Positions 53,907 through 54,958 of a stretch of 54,958 nucleotides of DNA are shown one piece after another; the first letter of the stretch is position 1; the number at the start of each line of letters is the position of its first letter. The stretch is from Sinorhizobium terangae. GTDB lineage: Bacteria; Pseudomonadota; Alphaproteobacteria; Rhizobiales; Rhizobiaceae. The DNA is taken from positions 1 to 54,958 of the forward strand of contig NZ_WITC01000008.1 of the NCBI RefSeq assembly GCF_009601505.1, given 5' to 3'. The translations under genes were made by a program, and so were the position numbers. The notes under the pieces were generated by a model. The model was not told the DNA's origin, searched no databases, and worked only from the letters and a program-made list of their open reading frames with translations.

Positions 53907-54832
53907 CTCGCGTCCTTGTTTCCGGCGGCACCGGCTTCGTCGGCCGGTTCATCGTCGAGCACCTCATCGCCCACGGCTACAAGGCTGCAGTCGGCGGTCG
54001 CATGCCTCCGGCCACCGGGTTCTTCTCGCAGCCGGTAGCCTATGTTCCCCTCCGCCTCGACCCGGATGCGAACCAGATCACGGCATTCGACGACATCTAT
54101 TATTTCGTACACGCCGCCTTCGAGCATGTCGAGGGCAAGTATCGTGGCGGCGAAGGCGCGGATCCGGAGGGCTTCCGGCGCGCCAACCTCGACGGCTCGG
54201 TCCGCCTTTTCGATGAGGCACGCGCGGCCGGGGTTCGCCGCTGTGTGTTTCTGTCGAGCCGTGCCGTCTACGGCGAAACGGCGCCGCCCCTTGTCGACGA
54301 GACGTCGCCGGCGATGCCCGACACGCTCTACGGCATGGTAAAACTAGCCGGCGAAGACGCCTTGAAATCGATGACCGGCCACAGCTTCGCCACGACCAGC
54401 CTGCGCGTGACCGGCGTCTACGGGCCGGCGGGTCCCGGGCGGAAACACAAATGGAGCAGCCTGTTCGCCGACTATCTCGCTGGCAAAGCGGTTCCGCCAC
54501 GCGCCGGTACGGAAGTGCACGGCGACGACGTAGCTCAGGCTGTGAGGCTTGTGTTGGAGGCGGAGACCACCAAGGTCTCCGGCAAAGTCTTCAACGTCTC
54601 AGACGTGCTCACCGACAACCGTGAAATCCTCTCCATTCTGCAGAAGGCAACCGGTTGCTCCCATCCGTTACCGCCCGTGGCGGAGATGGCCGCTTTCAAC
54701 GCAATGTCCACCGACAATCTGCGCGCGCTCGGCTGGGCGCCCGGCGGAAAGGACCGGCTAGCCGCGACGACCCGGGGGTTGGCGGGATACGGGACCTCGA
54801 ACGCCGGCGATTGCCCCTCTCGTCGCGTTTAA
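53903..54832 (+). CDS. sqdC: NAD-dependent epimerase/reductase SqdC
   Basis: The 309-residue short-chain dehydrogenase of the extended type has the NAD loop LVSGGTGFVGRFIVEHLIAH and active-site YGMVKLAGEDALK, with SSRAVYGETAPPL before it. In Rhodobacter the third sulfolipid operon gene, sqdC, affects the product but is not essential; its reaction is not settled. The ATG at 53903 overlaps the sqdD stop (ATGA). The gene ends the operon, and a palindromic repeat lies just after it. The symbol follows the operon order known from other bacteria. Confidence 0.85.
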   Translation: MTRVLVSGGTGFVGRFIVEHLIAHGYKAAVGGRMPPATGFFSQPVAYVPLRLDPDANQITAFDDIYYFVHAAFEHVEGKYRGGEGADPEGFRRANLDGSVRLFDEARAAGVRRCVFLSSRAVYGETAPPLVDETSPAMPDTLYGMVKLAGEDALKSMTGHSFATTSLRVTGVYGPAGPGRKHKWSSLFADYLAGKAVPPRAGTEVHGDDVAQAVRLVLEAETTKVSGKVFNVSDVLTDNREILSILQKATGCSHPLPPVAEMAAFNAMSTDNLRALGWAPGGKDRLAATTRGLAGYGTSNAGDCPSRRV

Positions 54833-54859
54833 CTCGAGGAATAATCCTCTCCCCGCAAG

Positions 54860-54958
54860 CGGTGTTAGCGCATCGGCCCGAAAATCGGGCCCGATTTTCG
54901 GAAAGCACAATGCGTGGAATCAAAGAGTTACAGCGTCCTTTGTGCGTCCCAAAGGACG
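54860..54958. repeat. palindromic repeat and start of another RIME1-like element
   Basis: CCGAAAATCGGG joined directly to CCCGATTTTCGG makes a perfect 24-base palindrome at 54878-54901, framed by GCGCATCGG and GCACAATGCG. From about 54928 the sequence ACAGCGTCCTTTGTGCGTCC begins a RIME1-type palindrome that is cut by the window end. Confidence 0.6.

Overview
The window is chromosomal DNA of a high-GC alphaproteobacterium of the order Rhizobiales, most probably Sinorhizobium/Ensifer. The evidence is the CtrA-SciP-ChpT cell-cycle genes with fliJ, a group II RpoH, the tol-pal and sqdBDC operons, and at least eight copies or fragments of a two-palindrome intergenic element that matches my memory of the rhizobial mosaic element RIME1. 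The base composition is uniform except for about 9.4-12.3 kb, which reads as lower in GC.

Layout. 0.1-2.3 kb: a zinc alcohol dehydrogenase divergent from an AraC-type regulator. 2.4-8.4 kb: a three-domain kinase/M23-like/aminotransferase fusion, then hutC, hutF and hutD of histidine breakdown. 8.6-12.3 kb: an accessory stretch with an excisionase-like HTH protein, a candidate small RNA, a Panacea (SocA-type) antitoxin-like gene with an unrecognised partner, and a DUF3644 protein carrying a HEPN-type RxxxxH motif, ending at the 3' side of a tRNA-Met gene. 12.5-19.4 kb: mnmA, a LuxR-type regulator, and the cell-cycle block sciP, fliJ, ctrA, a degenerate single-domain receiver and chpT. 19.7-25.2 kb: an EipA/DUF1134 envelope protein, a membrane-anchored coiled-coil protein, an RNA methyltransferase, an RluD-type pseudouridine synthase and rpoH. 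25.3-33 kb: a long acidic membrane protein, purA, an EamA transporter, and serC-serA behind a structured leader. 33-36 kb: two related outer-membrane barrel genes, each with a perfect TTAA-N7-TTAA CtrA box, around a secreted-protein gene broken by an amber codon after its signal peptide. 36-47.1 kb: glmM, ftsH, tilS, cpoB, pal, tolB, tolA, tolR, tolQ, all on the minus strand. 47.4-51.2 kb: ku (frameshifted) and ligD on the plus strand, placed between tolQ and ybgC. 51.8-54.8 kb: sqdB-sqdD-sqdC for sulfolipid synthesis, translationally coupled.

How it fits together. Much of the window concerns the cell cycle and the envelope. ChpT passes phosphate to CtrA, SciP restrains CtrA, and CtrA-like boxes stand before ctrA itself, both barrel genes, tolQ, pal and (weaker) eipA. 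This suggests that envelope genes here are tied to the cell cycle, an inference from motifs only. The most novel material is the 9.7-12.1 kb accessory block, a candidate toxin-antitoxin/defence cassette whose second gene I cannot assign. Two genes look recently damaged: ku (one base missing) and the secreted-protein gene at 34.2-34.9 kb (tag codon). Both need checking against raw reads.
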